Positions 9,372-18,752 of a DNA stretch of 64,000 bases are shown piece after piece. Made by a program: the position numbers and the translations under genes. Each line of letters starts with the position of its first letter. Position 1 is the first letter of the stretch. The stretch comes from Nocardia bhagyanarayanae (lineage in GTDB: Bacteria; Actinomycetota; Actinomycetes; Mycobacteriales; Mycobacteriaceae), in NCBI RefSeq assembly GCF_006716565.1, contig NZ_VFPG01000001.1, forward strand, positions 2,170,001 to 2,234,000. The letters run 5' to 3'. The notes under the pieces are model-generated. The model had not been told where the DNA came from. It saw only the letters and a list, made by a program, of their open reading frames with translations, and made no database searches.

Positions 9372-9974
9372 GTGAGCGACGGCGACGCGGTCTTGTTCGC
9401 GGAGCCGGGCGCGCGGTGGCGCGCGGTGATCTACGGCCCCCTGCTCTGTCTTCTCGTCCTCGTGCTGGAAATGGTCACGTCCAGTCCGGTGCACTTGTTC
9501 GCGCTGATCTTCTGCGCGGTGCTGATCGCGGCTTTCGTTGCGCTGCAAGTGGTGGCGGGCCGCCGTCATGTCAGCGTCGAGTTGACCGAGTCGAGCCTGC
9601 GCCAAGGCGCCGAGACCCTGCCGCTCACCGGCATCGCGCGCGTGCTGCCGGAGCGCGACGAGCACTCCTGGAACGATGAGGAATGGGAGTCCGCGCGGGC
9701 GCTCGGCGAGCTGAGCGGTGTGCCGCGCAGGCGCAAGGGAATCGGGCTGCGGCTGCGCGACGGCGGACTCGTGCAGGCGTGGGCGCGCGATCACCGTGGC
9801 TTGCGAACCGCGCTCACCGCGGCGCTGGATCCCGAGGGCGCTCCGGCGAAGAAGTCCGAGTGCGCCGCGGGGACGGAGACCGAGGGCGTTGCGATGCGGG
9901 GGTCCGAGGGCGCCGAGGCGGTGGCGCCCGAGGGCGCCGACGAACGGAACAGCGAGAACGGAGCGGACCGGTGA
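9372..9974 (+). CDS. Membrane protein with two N-terminal helices and an acidic tail
   Basis: Predicted 200 residues from GTG at 9372. Helices at about 16-36 (AVIYGPLLCLLVLVLEMVTS) and 41-62 are followed by a cytoplasmic beta-rich domain (VSVELTESSLRQGAETLPLT, then IARVLPERD) and a low-complexity acidic tail with repeats of EGA/EGV. The layout resembles the actinobacterial DUF3093 proteins, but the match is from memory and weak. The stop overlaps the next gene, giving a translationally coupled pair. Confidence 0.75.
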   Translation: MSDGDAVLFAEPGARWRAVIYGPLLCLLVLVLEMVTSSPVHLFALIFCAVLIAAFVALQVVAGRRHVSVELTESSLRQGAETLPLTGIARVLPERDEHSWNDEEWESARALGELSGVPRRRKGIGLRLRDGGLVQAWARDHRGLRTALTAALDPEGAPAKKSECAAGTETEGVAMRGSEGAEAVAPEGADERNSENGADR

Positions 9975-10219
9975 GACGTGACATGGTGGTGGCGCTCGGC
10001 GAGGTCGTCGGGGCCGTCGTCGCGCTGTTGCTCGCGGTGCTGAGCTGGAATCGCGGGATCGTCACGACGGCGTTCGCGCCGCTCGGCGAGATGCCCGCCT
10101 TCGAGGCGACCCGCTATGTCGGGCCGTGGCTGGTGCTCGCGGCGTTCCTCGCCACGGTGGCGGGCTTGCTCGGCATCGACGCCGTGACCCGCGCGCTGCG
10201 GTCCACCGCGGCGAAGTGA
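9971..10219 (+). CDS. Small two-helix membrane protein
   Basis: Predicted 82 residues from GTG at 9971, which overlaps the preceding stop (GTGA). Two membrane helices, near residues 7-25 and 50-72, are joined by an external loop (SWNRGIVTTAFAPLGEMPAF). No family is recognised. It is the distal member of a run of small membrane-protein genes starting at 9188; the coupling suggests it works with its upstream partner. Confidence 0.75.
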   Translation: MRRDMVVALGEVVGAVVALLLAVLSWNRGIVTTAFAPLGEMPAFEATRYVGPWLVLAAFLATVAGLLGIDAVTRALRSTAAK

Positions 10220-10292
10220 GGTAGGCGACCGAACTCGGTCGCTGCGGCTCGCCGCCCCGTTTCACCTGCGCCGAAGCGGGAATCTCGACCAC

Positions 10293-10532
10293 ATGAAGCC
10301 GACAATCCATGCGAAGAAGATCGCCATCGGGGTTGTGGCCGGTGGCCTGATCGGTGCGGCCGGTGCGGTACCGGCAGCCGCGGCGCCCGTCGAATACACT
10401 CCGCCGCCTCCGGTGCCGGTGATACCCGCTTTCGCCGCGACACAGCCGCCGGGGCTGATGAAGCTGCTACCCCCGCCGCTGGCCTGCCTGGCCACCACCG
10501 GGTTCGCGTTGTTCTGCGTGGGCATCACCTGA
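10293..10532 (+). CDS. Small secreted proline-rich protein
   Basis: Predicted 79 residues. The N-terminus is a signal peptide: KKIAIGVVAGGLIGAAGAVP followed by AAAA, with cleavage likely after AAAAA near residue 31. The mature part is about 48 residues, begins PVEYTPPPPVPVIPAF, and carries two cysteines in ACLATTGFALFC that could form a disulfide. No family is recognised. A second small secreted-protein gene of similar build follows at 10627. Confidence 0.7.
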   Translation: MKPTIHAKKIAIGVVAGGLIGAAGAVPAAAAPVEYTPPPPVPVIPAFAATQPPGLMKLLPPPLACLATTGFALFCVGIT

Positions 10533-10626
10533 GCCGAATATCTGAAACGAACTCGCTTCGAGAGCCGATACGCCTTGTGGCACACTGGTATTCGCCGGTG
10601 AGCAGGTCGAATGGAAGGTGTTGCTC

Positions 10627-10845
10627 GTGAAGGTTCTCGGTGCGAGGTTCGGTGCGGCCCTTGTCGCGTTCGCGGCGATCGGTTTGGCGGCCGCGCCCGC
10701 CATGGCGGACGGTGCCGGTCTGCCCTTGGAGCCGACGGCTCCCGTCGCCGGTCTGGTGCCGGAGACCGGGTCGGCGGGTGCGCTGAACGGGCTCATGTGC
10801 TCGTTGCAGACGCTGTCCGCCGCGGCTCCGTGCATCAACACCTAG
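10627..10845 (+). CDS. Small secreted protein with two cysteines
   Basis: Predicted 72 residues from GTG at 10627; GGAAGG about 9 bases upstream supports this start over the in-frame GTG at 10618. A signal peptide (MKVLGARFGAALVAFAAIGL, then AAAPAMA) precedes a mature peptide of about 44 residues with Cys in LMCSLQT and APCINT at the C-terminus. It resembles the previous gene in build but not in detailed sequence. The stop codon TAG is the first part of an interspersed repeat unit. Confidence 0.68.
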   Translation: MKVLGARFGAALVAFAAIGLAAAPAMADGAGLPLEPTAPVAGLVPETGSAGALNGLMCSLQTLSAAAPCINT

Positions 10846-10990
10846 GCGTACCTCCGCCTTCGCTCCGGCCATGCGCGGTCTGAGGGCGGACTTCGTCCGG
10901 CAGCGCGTCTAGGCGTACCTTCGCCTTCGCTGCGGCCATGCGCGGTTCAAGGACGGACTTCGTCCGGCAGCGCGTCCAGGCGTACCTCCG
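10842..10990 (+). repeat. Tandem 67-bp interspersed repeat, 2.2 copies
   Basis: Copy 1 is 10842-10908, copy 2 is 10909-10975, and the start of a third is 10976-10990. Each unit begins CTAGGCGTACCTCCGCCTTC (or a close variant), continues through GGCCATGCGCGG, and ends CTTCGTCCGGCAGCGCGT. Related units occur at 30527-30647 and, inverted, at 33016-33074. The repeat starts inside the stop codon of the preceding gene and fills the space before the convergent gene at 11041. Confidence 0.85.
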
Positions 10991-11040
10991 AACGATTTAC
11001 GCCTCGCCCGCGGACTCCGGTCCGCGGGCGAGTTCTTCGT

Positions 11041-11433
11041 TCAGTCCGTCCAGCTCTGATAGACGTCGAGAATTCGGCCGTTGCGGGTGCCGGGGGCGTT
11101 CACGTACATGGTCACCGTGCCGTCGGCGTGCCTCGCGGTCTCGGCGATCACCTGGCGCAGCGAGGCGCGCACCCCGCCGTTCTCGTCGCGGTAAAGTTCG
11201 GTGTCCTTGTGCAGTCCCGCCCCCATCCGGTCCAGCGGCACGAACATCGTGACGACCGCGGGGACCGGGCCGCTCGCCAGCGCGACCGTCTCCTCGTGGC
11301 TGAGCCGGACGCCGACGCGACCCTGCGCGGTATCGACGACCGGTACCGCCGCCGCGGCGGTTCCCGCGCCTAATACCGCTGTCGCGGTGGTGAATACGGC
11401 CAAAGTTGCCGTGCTGACGAGTGCGAACCGCAT
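11041..11433 (-). CDS. Secreted protein of unknown function
   Basis: Predicted 130 residues with a clear signal peptide (MRFALVSTATLAVFTTATAV, then LGAGTAAA), probable cleavage near residue 28 before AVPVVDT. The mature domain of about 100 residues alternates strands and short helices (VGVRLSHEETVALASGP, VTMFVPLDRMG, RQVIAETARHADGTVTMYV) and has no cysteine. No family is recognised. It is transcribed away from hemL; the start has TCGGGAGGGCTC just upstream on the reverse strand. Confidence 0.75.
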   Translation of the reverse strand: MRFALVSTATLAVFTTATAVLGAGTAAAAVPVVDTAQGRVGVRLSHEETVALASGPVPAVVTMFVPLDRMGAGLHKDTELYRDENGGVRASLRQVIAETARHADGTVTMYVNAPGTRNGRILDVYQSWTD

Positions 11434-11601
11434 GAAGAGCCCTCCCGAGGGTAGCTGCTGCGACGACCAATCGAGATTACGGACGAGTCGCCCGATATCG
11501 CCGCAAACGCCCGCCCGGCGTGTTGGCCCGGATTGCGGCGCGCGTCACTCTCCTACACCCTGTCGTCGACCGGGCTCGCCGGGGCTGCGACACTGGAGAC
11601 C

Positions 11602-12939
11602 GTGAGTTCTTCTCCGCGCGTGACCAGGGCATCGGTGCCGGTTTCCGCTCAGCTCTTCGACAGGGCGAGTGCGGTCATCCCCGGCGGGGTCAACTCGCCG
11701 GTGCGGGCGTTCAAGTCGGTCGGCGGCACGCCGCGGTTCATCGCGTCCGCGAACGGATACACGCTCACCGACGCCGACGGCATCGACTACGTCGACCTGG
11801 TGTGCTCCTGGGGCCCGATGATTCTCGGGCACGCCCATCCAGCGGTCGTCGAGGCCGTGCAGCGGGCCGCGGTCGGCGGCTTGTCCTTCGGCGCGCCGAC
11901 CGCCGCGGAGATCGAGCTCGCCGAGTTGATCGTCGAGCGCGTCGCGCCGGTCGAGCGGGTGCGGTTGGTGAACTCCGGCACCGAGGCCACCATGAGCGCG
12001 GTGCGCCTGGCGCGCGGCTACACGGGCCGCACCAAGATCATCAAGTTCAGCGGCTGCTACCACGGGCACGTCGACGCGCTGCTCGCCGACGCGGGCTCCG
12101 GCGTCGCGACGCTCGGCCTGCCCACCTCGCCCGGCGTGACGGGCGCGCAGGCGAGCGACACCATCGTGCTTCCGTACAACGATCTCGAGGCCGTTGCCGC
12201 GGCCTTCGCGGCGCACTCCGGCCAGATCGCCTGCGTGATCACCGAGGCCGCCGCGGGCAACATGGGCGCGGTCGCGCCGCTGCCCGGTTTCAACGAAGGA
12301 TTGCGCGCGCTGACCGCCGAGCACGGCGCGCTGTTGATCATGGACGAGGTGATGACCGGGTTCCGGGTCAGCCGCTCCGGCTGGTTCGGCCGCGACGGCG
12401 TCGCCGGTGATCTCTACACCTTCGGCAAGGTGATGAGCGGCGGTCTGCCCGCCGCCGCGTTCGGCGGACGCGCCGAGGTGATGAACCAGCTCGCCCCGCT
12501 CGGCCCCGTCTACCAGGCGGGCACGCTCTCGGGTAACCCCGTCGCCGTCGCCGCGGGCCTCGCCACGCTGCGCGCCGCCGACGACGCGGTCTACGCCGCG
12601 CTGGATCGCAACGCCGAACGGCTCGGCGGACTGCTCGCCGAGGCGCTCGGCGCGGCAGGGGTCGAGCACCAGGTCCAGTTCGCGGGCAATATGGTGAGCG
12701 TGTTCTTCTCCGACCGTCCGGTCACCGACTACGCCACCGCCAAGGCCAGCCAGACCTGGCGTTTCCCGGCCTTCTTCCACGCGCTGCTCGACGGCGGCGT
12801 GTACGCGCCGCCGAGCGCGTTCGAGGCGTGGTTCGTCTCCGCGGCGCTCGACGAGGACGCATTCGACCGAATCGCCGCAGCTCTGCCCGCCGCCGCGAAC
12901 GCGGCCGCGGCCGCCACCCCCGAAGGATCCCGCGCGTGA
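11602..12939 (+). CDS. hemL: Glutamate-1-semialdehyde 2,1-aminomutase
   Basis: It converts glutamate-1-semialdehyde, the HemA product, to 5-aminolevulinate. From GTG at 11602 the 445-residue product has the family start [20 protein letters not shown], the [10 protein letters not shown] phosphate-binding turn, the [10 protein letters not shown] motif with the cofactor Asp, and the PLP lysine K276 in [10 protein letters not shown]. An upstream in-frame start (11533) would add 23 residues unlike the family. The stop overlaps the next gene (GTGA). The order hemL, phosphatase, thioredoxin-like, ccdA, resB, ccsA matches M. tuberculosis Rv0524-Rv0529. Confidence 0.97.
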   Translation: MSSSPRVTRASVPVSAQLFDRASAVIPGGVNSPVRAFKSVGGTPRFIASANGYTLTDADGIDYVDLVCSWGPMILGHAHPAVVEAVQRAAVGGLSFGAPTAAEIELAELIVERVAPVERVRLVNSGTEATMSAVRLARGYTGRTKIIKFSGCYHGHVDALLADAGSGVATLGLPTSPGVTGAQASDTIVLPYNDLEAVAAAFAAHSGQIACVITEAAAGNMGAVAPLPGFNEGLRALTAEHGALLIMDEVMTGFRVSRSGWFGRDGVAGDLYTFGKVMSGGLPAAAFGGRAEVMNQLAPLGPVYQAGTLSGNPVAVAAGLATLRAADDAVYAALDRNAERLGGLLAEALGAAGVEHQVQFAGNMVSVFFSDRPVTDYATAKASQTWRFPAFFHALLDGGVYAPPSAFEAWFVSAALDEDAFDRIAAALPAAANAAAAATPEGSRA

Positions 12940-14162
12940 GTTCCGACCACGACCAGCCCGGCGCCGCCCGCCGCGAACTACCGAACAATCCAGAAGACAC
13001 GACCGACGTCCCCCCGAGCGTGGACTCGCCCTTCAGCGAGGCCGAGGCCGTCGGCGCGCTCACCGAAGCCGACATCGCCGAGGAAGCCGCCGCCCGCGCC
13101 GCGGCATCGGCGGCCGCAGCGGCCGAACCCGCCTCGCCGGTCGACGAGGTCGTCGCGGATGCGCCCGCTTCGACCGAAGGTGAAGCCGCCGGTGCGGCTT
13201 CCGAGGCCGACGAAAGTGCCGCCGCCGAATCGCAAATCGAGATCGACGAGCTGGCTGCCGCCGACGCCGCCGCCGAGGCCGAGAGCGCTGCCACCGACGT
13301 GAACGCCCCCGCCGAGGGCCAGAGCACTGCGGGCGCCCCCGCTGAGGCCGAGACCGATTCGGCCGACTCCGCGTCCGAGCCGCCCGCGACCGCGAGCATC
13401 GCCGACGCGACCGCTACCGAAGCGGTCGCCGACGAGCCGCCCGCCGTCGCCAAGGACTCCGAAACCGCCGCGCCCACCTCGCGCGTCACCACCACGCCCC
13501 GCCCCACGGAACCCGACTTCGAGGCGGGCCCCGATGTCGAGACCATCGTGCACGTTCTGCGGCACGGCGAGGTGCACAACCCGAAGGGCATCCTCTACGG
13601 CCGCCTGCCCGGCTTCAGCCTGTCCGTCGCCGGTCGGGCGCAGGCGGGCGCGGTCGCCCGGGCGCTGTCCGATCACGACATCGCCGTGGTCATCGCCTCC
13701 CCGCTGCAGCGCGCGCAGGAGACCGCCGCGCCGATCGCCGAGCAGCACGGTGTGCTCGTGCGCACCGACGAGAACCTCATCGAGGCGGGCAACACCTTCG
13801 AGGGCCTGCGCGTGTCCGTCGGCGACGGCGCGCTGCGCAAGCCGCGGCACTGGTGGAAGCTGCGCGACCCGTTCACCCCGTCCTGGGGCGAGCCGTATCT
13901 GCAGATCGCCCACCGCATGCTGGCGGCGGTGAACAAGGCCCGGGTGGAGGCGGCCGGGCGCGAGGCGGTGCTCGTCTCGCACCAGCTGCCGGTCTGGACG
14001 CTGCGCCGGTTCCTGCAGGGCCAGCGGCTCTGGCACGACCCGCGCACCAGGCAGTGCTCGCTCGCCTCGCTGACTTCGCTGGTCTACCAGGGCGACACGC
14101 TGGTCGACATCGTCTACTCCGAGCCCGCGGGCGGTTCGGATCCCACGGTGCACGGCGCATGA
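12936..14162 (+). CDS. Histidine phosphatase family protein with a 200-residue low-complexity N-terminus
   Basis: Predicted 408 residues from GTG at 12936. Residues about 203-395 are a phosphoglycerate-mutase-type histidine phosphatase, with the catalytic H210 in [24 protein letters not shown], and the second His in VSHQLPVW. The first 200 residues are dominated by Ala, Glu, Asp, Ser and Pro with no fold apparent. The M. tuberculosis neighbour-gene homologue Rv0525 is, as remembered, only about 200 residues, so the extension is unusual. An alternative is that translation starts much later, but the frame is open throughout and the start couples to hemL. The substrate is unknown. Confidence 0.88.
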   Translation: MSSDHDQPGAARRELPNNPEDTTDVPPSVDSPFSEAEAVGALTEADIAEEAAARAAASAAAAAEPASPVDEVVADAPASTEGEAAGAASEADESAAAESQIEIDELAAADAAAEAESAATDVNAPAEGQSTAGAPAEAETDSADSASEPPATASIADATATEAVADEPPAVAKDSETAAPTSRVTTTPRPTEPDFEAGPDVETIVHVLRHGEVHNPKGILYGRLPGFSLSVAGRAQAGAVARALSDHDIAVVIASPLQRAQETAAPIAEQHGVLVRTDENLIEAGNTFEGLRVSVGDGALRKPRHWWKLRDPFTPSWGEPYLQIAHRMLAAVNKARVEAAGREAVLVSHQLPVWTLRRFLQGQRLWHDPRTRQCSLASLTSLVYQGDTLVDIVYSEPAGGSDPTVHGA

Positions 14163-14815
14163 TCCGCTCCACCGCGTCACTCGCGACAACCCGGCCTGCC
14201 TCCGCTCGGAAGGCGGCCGGGCGGGTCGTGCCGGTGCTCCTCGCGTGCGTGGCCTTGGTCGCCGCGCTCGCCGGCTGCTCGACCGGATCGGACGCGGTGG
14301 CCACCGGCGGCACCTTCCAATTCGTCTCGCCGGGCGGTAAGACCGACATCTACTACAACCCGCCCGCCGCGCGCGGCACCATCGGCGAGCTGTCCGGTCC
14401 GGATCTGATGACCGAGGGCAAGACCGTCTCGGTCGCCGACTTCCCCGGCAAGGTCGTCGTCATCAACCTGTGGGGCCAGTGGTGCGGGCCGTGCCGGGCG
14501 GAGGCGCCCGCGCTGGAGCAGGTCTACGAGGCCTACAAGGACAAGGGCGTCGCCTTCCTCGGCATCAACGTCCGGGATCCGCAGCGGGACAAGGCGCAGG
14601 ACTTCGTCACCGACAACAAGGTCGGCTACCCGTCCATCTACGACCCGTCCATGCGGACCCTGCTCGCGCTCGGCGGCAACTTCCCGACCAGCGTCATCCC
14701 GACCACCCTCGTCCTGGACCGTCAGCACCGCGTCGCGGCCGTCTATCTGCGGTCGCTGATCGCGGACGACCTGCGGCCGATCGTCGATTCGCTCGCCGGG
14801 GAGGCCCAGCAGTGA
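14159..14815 (+). CDS. TlpA/ResA-like thioredoxin lipoprotein for cytochrome c maturation
   Basis: Predicted 218 residues from ATG overlapping the previous stop. A signal sequence ends in the lipobox ALAGC with lipidated Cys40, so it is anchored on the outer face of the membrane. The thioredoxin fold begins near residue 88; the active site is W108-C109-G110-P111-C112, and the cis-proline is in FPTSVIPTT. Such proteins reduce apocytochrome c before heme attachment. It stands directly before ccdA, resB and ccsA and probably takes electrons from CcdA. Homologous in position to M. tuberculosis Rv0526. Confidence 0.93.
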   Translation: MIRSTASLATTRPASARKAAGRVVPVLLACVALVAALAGCSTGSDAVATGGTFQFVSPGGKTDIYYNPPAARGTIGELSGPDLMTEGKTVSVADFPGKVVVINLWGQWCGPCRAEAPALEQVYEAYKDKGVAFLGINVRDPQRDKAQDFVTDNKVGYPSIYDPSMRTLLALGGNFPTSVIPTTLVLDRQHRVAAVYLRSLIADDLRPIVDSLAGEAQQ

Positions 14816-14846
14816 CGCGGTGTGTGACCTCGCGGTGCGTGCGGTG

Positions 14847-15668
14847 ATGGTGCTCGCGAGCGTGGGAGATTCGTTCCAGCAGACGGCGGCGACCGGGCCG
14901 CTGCTGCTGGCGCTCGGCGCGTGCCTGCTCGCCGGGCTGGTGTCGTTCGCGTCGCCGTGCGTCGTTCCGCTGGTGCCCGGCTACCTGTCGTACCTAGCCG
15001 GTTTGGTCGGCGCCGAGGCCCCGCCCGCGACCGCCGAGTCCGCGAAGAGCCGGTCGGCGGTCGCGGTGGCCCAGCGCGGCGCGAAGCTGCGTGTCGCCGG
15101 TGCGGCCGGACTGTTCGTCGCCGGGTTCACCGTGGTCTTCGTGCTCGCGACGGCCACCGTGTTCGGCGTGATCCAGACGCTCAACGTGAATCGTGAACTG
15201 CTGCAACGCGTCGGCGGCGTGGTCACGATCCTGATGGGTCTGGTGTTCGTCGGTCTGGTGCCCGCACTGCAGCGCGATACCAGGATGGAGCCGCGCCGCC
15301 TGACGAGCATCGTCGGCGCGCCGCTGCTCGGTGGCGTCTTCGCGCTCGGCTGGACGCCGTGTCTCGGACCGACCCTGTCGGGCGTGATGGCGGTGTCCGC
15401 GGGCACCGAGGGCACCACCGCGGTGCGCGGCGTCGCGCTCATCGTCGCGTACTGCCTCGGGCTCGGTCTGCCGTTCGTGATCCTTGCCTTCGGCTCGGCG
15501 GGCGCCCTGCGCGGCGTCGGCTGGCTGCGCCGCAATTCGCGAACCATCCAGATCGTCGGGGGCATCCTGCTCGTGGCAGTCGGCGTCGCGCTGGTCACCG
15601 GGGCGTGGGATCAGTTCGTGGCCTGGGTGCGCGACGCGTTCGTCTCCGAGGTGACCCTGCCGATATGA
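14847..15668 (+). CDS. ccdA: Cytochrome c biogenesis protein CcdA (thiol-electron transporter)
   Basis: An integral membrane protein that carries electrons from cytoplasmic thioredoxin to the extracytoplasmic TlpA-like protein. From ATG 14847 it has 273 residues; in-frame GTG codons at 14820 and 14844 are alternatives and no start has a strong ribosome-binding site. Six helices are apparent. The redox cysteines lie in LVSFASPCVVPLVPGYL and FALGWTPCLGPTLSG, the paired helix-1/helix-4 motifs of the DsbD/CcdA family. The stop overlaps resB (ATGA). Confidence 0.93.
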   Translation: MVLASVGDSFQQTAATGPLLLALGACLLAGLVSFASPCVVPLVPGYLSYLAGLVGAEAPPATAESAKSRSAVAVAQRGAKLRVAGAAGLFVAGFTVVFVLATATVFGVIQTLNVNRELLQRVGGVVTILMGLVFVGLVPALQRDTRMEPRRLTSIVGAPLLGGVFALGWTPCLGPTLSGVMAVSAGTEGTTAVRGVALIVAYCLGLGLPFVILAFGSAGALRGVGWLRRNSRTIQIVGGILLVAVGVALVTGAWDQFVAWVRDAFVSEVTLPI

Positions 15669-17335
15669 CCGTGGCCGACCATCCCGTGACCGAATCCGCG
15701 TCGCCGCGCCCGCCCCGCCAGTCACTGCCGGGTCGCGCCTGGGCGCTGGTGCGCAACACCTGGCGCGGCCTGACCAGTATGCGCACCGCGCTGGTCCTGC
15801 TGTTCCTGCTGGCCTTGGCCGCGATCCCGGGCGCGCTGCTGCCGCAGCGGAACCTGAACGAGCAGAAGGTCAGGGAGTACATCGCCGACCGTCCGACGCT
15901 CGGTCCGTGGATGGACCGGTTCGAGCTGTTCGACGTGTTCTCCAGCTTCTGGTTCACGGCTGTCTACGTGCTGCTGTTCGTCTCGCTGGTCGGCTGCATC
16001 CTGCCGCGCACCTTCGATCACTACAAGGCGCTGCGCACCCCGCCGGTCCGCGCGCCGCGCAACCTCGCGCGGTTGCCGCACAACTACTCGGGCGAGTCGA
16101 CGAGCAGCCCCGAGGCGCTGATCGAGCACGCGCGTGGCCAGTTGCGCGGCTGGCGCACGGAGGTGCGGCCGGGCAACCGCGAGGGCGAGCTCACGCTCTC
16201 CGGCGAGAAGGGCTACACCCGCGAGTTCGGCAACCTGGTGTTCCACTTGGCGCTGGTCTGCCTGTTGGTGGCCATCGCGGTCGGCAAGCTGTTCGGTTAC
16301 GAGGGCACCGTCATCGTGATCGCCAACAACGGTCCCGGCTTCTGCACCACCTCGCCCGCGGTGTTCGACTCCTTCCGCGCGGGCAACGTCAACGACGGCA
16401 CCGGCATGACGCCGATCTGCGTGCGCGTCAAGGACTTCCAGGCCGACTACCTGCGCACCGGTCAGGCCGAGATGTTCACCTCGAACATCAGCTACCAGGC
16501 CGGATCGGATCTGACGAGCGACACTTGGCGCGACGCAACCCTCCGGGTCAACCACCCGCTTCGCGTCGAAGGCGACCGTCTCTACCTGCAAGGCCACGGC
16601 TACGCGCCGACCTTCACGGTCACTTTCCCGGACGGCCAGACCAGGACCGAGACCATCCAGTGGCGGCCCGACGACGCGCAGACCTTCCTGTCCAGCGGCG
16701 TGCTGCGGATCGACCCGCCCGGCGGCTTGTACGCCACCGACGAGGAGCGCCGCAAGAACCAGATCGCCATCGAGGGCCTGTTCGCGCCGACCGCCATGTT
16801 CCACGGCAGCCTGCTGACCTCGGTGTTCCCGAGCATGGACGACCCGGCCGTCGCGGTGGACATCTACCGCGGCGACACCGGCCTCGACACCGGACGCTCG
16901 CAGGATCTGTTCTCGCTGGACCAGGAGATGGTGCGGCAGGGACGGCTGGCCAAGGAGGCGAGGGTCAACCTGCGCCCGGGCGAATCGACGACGCTGCCCA
17001 ACGGCACCAAGGTGACCTTCGACGGCGCGCACGAATTCGTGAACCTGCAGGTCTCGCACGACCCGGCGCAGCAGTGGGTGCTGGTGAGCGCGCTGGCCAT
17101 GATGGCGGGCTTGCTGGTGTCGCTGCTGGTGAAGCGGCGGCGGATCTGGGTGCGGGTGTACCCGGCCGAGGAACCTGCCGGTACCGTTGACAAACGACGC
17201 ACTGTAGTAGAGATGGGCGGGCTCGCCAGAACCGATCAGGCAGGCTGGGGCGGCGAATTCGACCGGCTCCGCGCGCGCCTGCTGGAGGCTGCGGGCGACG
17301 ACGTGAAGACCGACCGCGCACGCACGGGAGAGTGA
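15665..17335 (+). CDS. resB: Cytochrome c biogenesis protein ResB (Ccs1)
   Basis: Part of the System II heme-delivery and ligation complex with CcsA. The 556-residue product has membrane helices near residues 37-57 (TSMRTALVLLFLLALAAIPG), 90-110 (FWFTAVYVLLFVSLVGCILP), 190-212 and a last one near 470-490 before a cytoplasmic tail. The large region between helices 3 and 4 is extracytoplasmic and contains YLQGHGYAPTFTVTFPDG and RPDDAQTFLSS. The start overlaps the ccdA stop, and the stop overlaps the ccsA start codon region (GTGA), so the three genes are translationally coupled. Confidence 0.95.
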   Translation: MTVADHPVTESASPRPPRQSLPGRAWALVRNTWRGLTSMRTALVLLFLLALAAIPGALLPQRNLNEQKVREYIADRPTLGPWMDRFELFDVFSSFWFTAVYVLLFVSLVGCILPRTFDHYKALRTPPVRAPRNLARLPHNYSGESTSSPEALIEHARGQLRGWRTEVRPGNREGELTLSGEKGYTREFGNLVFHLALVCLLVAIAVGKLFGYEGTVIVIANNGPGFCTTSPAVFDSFRAGNVNDGTGMTPICVRVKDFQADYLRTGQAEMFTSNISYQAGSDLTSDTWRDATLRVNHPLRVEGDRLYLQGHGYAPTFTVTFPDGQTRTETIQWRPDDAQTFLSSGVLRIDPPGGLYATDEERRKNQIAIEGLFAPTAMFHGSLLTSVFPSMDDPAVAVDIYRGDTGLDTGRSQDLFSLDQEMVRQGRLAKEARVNLRPGESTTLPNGTKVTFDGAHEFVNLQVSHDPAQQWVLVSALAMMAGLLVSLLVKRRRIWVRVYPAEEPAGTVDKRRTVVEMGGLARTDQAGWGGEFDRLRARLLEAAGDDVKTDRARTGE

Positions 17336-18303
17336 ACATGCCGATCGACGAGACCCTCGCCGGGTACAGCAACCTCGCCTTCAAATCGGCGTTCGTCATC
17401 TACGTACTCGCGCTCGGCCTGCTGATCGCGCAGTACGCGTCGGTGCAGACGCGGAAGTCCGAGGCACGCGAGCTCGTCACCGCCGGCGGCGGCGCGGCGC
17501 CCGGCGTGCCGGGCAAGGTGGCCCCGCCGCCGCGCCGCTCGCGCGCCGAACAGTTCGGCAACATGGCGTTCGCCGTGCTGCTGGTCGGCATCTTCTCGCA
17601 CCTGGCCTCGATCGTGTTGCGCGGCTTCGCAACCCACCGCTTCCCGCTCGGCAACATGTACGAGTTCATCACCATGGCGTGCGCGGCGGCGCTGATCGTC
17701 GGGCTCGGTTTCCTGTACGAGCAGAAGTTCCGCGCCATGTGGGTGTTCCTGCTCGCGCCGGTGCTCGTCCTGATGTTCCTCGCCGGGCAGGTGCTCTACG
17801 CCGACGCCGCTCCGGTGGTGCCCGCGCTGAAGTCGTTCTGGCTGCCCATCCACGTCACCGTGGTGAGTGTCGGCAGCGGCATCTTCCTGCTCTCCGGCGT
17901 CGCGAGCCTGCTCTTCCTGTACCGGATCCGCCAGCCCGAGGGCCAGGAGTCCGACAACCTCCTCGGCAAGATCGCCCGCAGGCTGCCCGACGCCCGCGCC
18001 CTCGACCGCCTCGCCTACAAGACCACCATCATCGGCTTCCCGCTTTTCGGCGCGGGCGTCATCCTCGGCGCCGTCTGGGCCGAAGCCGCCTGGGGCCGTT
18101 TCTGGGGCTGGGACCCCAAGGAAACCTGCTCCTTCATCGCCTGGGTCCTCTACGCCGCCTACCTGCACGCCCGCGCCACCTCCGGTTGGCGCGACACCAA
18201 AGCGGCCTGGATCAACGTCGCGGGCTTCGTCGCGATGCTGTTCAACCTCTTCATCATCAACATCGTGATCTCGGGTCTGCACTCGTACGCCGGATTGAAC
18301 TGA
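17332..18303 (+). CDS. ccsA: Cytochrome c biogenesis protein CcsA (heme handling and ligation)
   Basis: Predicted 323 residues, with GTG at 17332 overlapping the resB stop and an in-frame ATG at 17338 as a second possible start. About eight membrane helices are seen. The signature WWD-type tryptophan-rich motif is FWGWDPKETCSFIAWVLYA, which binds heme on the outer face; conserved histidines appear near FGNMAFAVLLVGIFSHLAS, RGFATHRFPLGN and LPIHVTVVSVG. With ResB it exports heme and attaches it to CXXCH sites, needed for the cytochrome bc1 complex. It ends the operon begun at hemL. Confidence 0.96.
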   Translation: MNMPIDETLAGYSNLAFKSAFVIYVLALGLLIAQYASVQTRKSEARELVTAGGGAAPGVPGKVAPPPRRSRAEQFGNMAFAVLLVGIFSHLASIVLRGFATHRFPLGNMYEFITMACAAALIVGLGFLYEQKFRAMWVFLLAPVLVLMFLAGQVLYADAAPVVPALKSFWLPIHVTVVSVGSGIFLLSGVASLLFLYRIRQPEGQESDNLLGKIARRLPDARALDRLAYKTTIIGFPLFGAGVILGAVWAEAAWGRFWGWDPKETCSFIAWVLYAAYLHARATSGWRDTKAAWINVAGFVAMLFNLFIINIVISGLHSYAGLN

Positions 18304-18752
18304 CCGGAATCGCATAGCGCTCGTCGGAAGGCGGGCGCTGTCGGCGTGCTCTCAGGGCGACCGAAACGCCGGAATCGGCGTGGTCTCGGGGGTAGGGAAT
18401 CCGGATTCGCGCGGGCTGCTGGGCGACTTCGGAACGTGTGGATGGACTCGGGACGCGCTGAGCTTCGGTGTCTGCTCGTCTGGCGGTTGTCCCCGCTGGA
18501 CCAGCGGAGATGCGGGATATTGCGGCGGTCGCCGTATATCGCGACAGCGGCGGTGACGGAATGTGCCCGGAAATTGCCCGGCATCCATGCCGAATCCCAA
18601 AAACCTTGTCTCCCAATCGGTTCCCGATTGTTCACTATCTCACAAGAGTTGCTTCGCCGATCTTGCAGCGGCTACCAATAGTGCGTTCACATCGCACGAC
18701 ACGACGTTCGATTCGTCCACGTGGGGGGTGGGTCGGGGGTTGGGAGGGAGAA
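18304..18752. other. Intergenic region of 449 bases, no gene seen
   Basis: No frame in this stretch shows gene-like composition, and no RNA gene is recognised. The second half is less GC-rich than its surroundings (for example TTGTTCACTATCTCACAAG near 18630) and probably contains the promoter of the secreted-protein gene at 18753, whose ribosome-binding site GGGAGGGAG ends just before the start. Confidence 0.5.

Noticed and set aside
12722..13591. 289-codon Ser/Ala-rich reverse frame opposite the phosphatase leader
   Set aside because: Mirror image of the Ala/Glu/Asp-rich forward frame, which has the coupled start and the catalytic domain.
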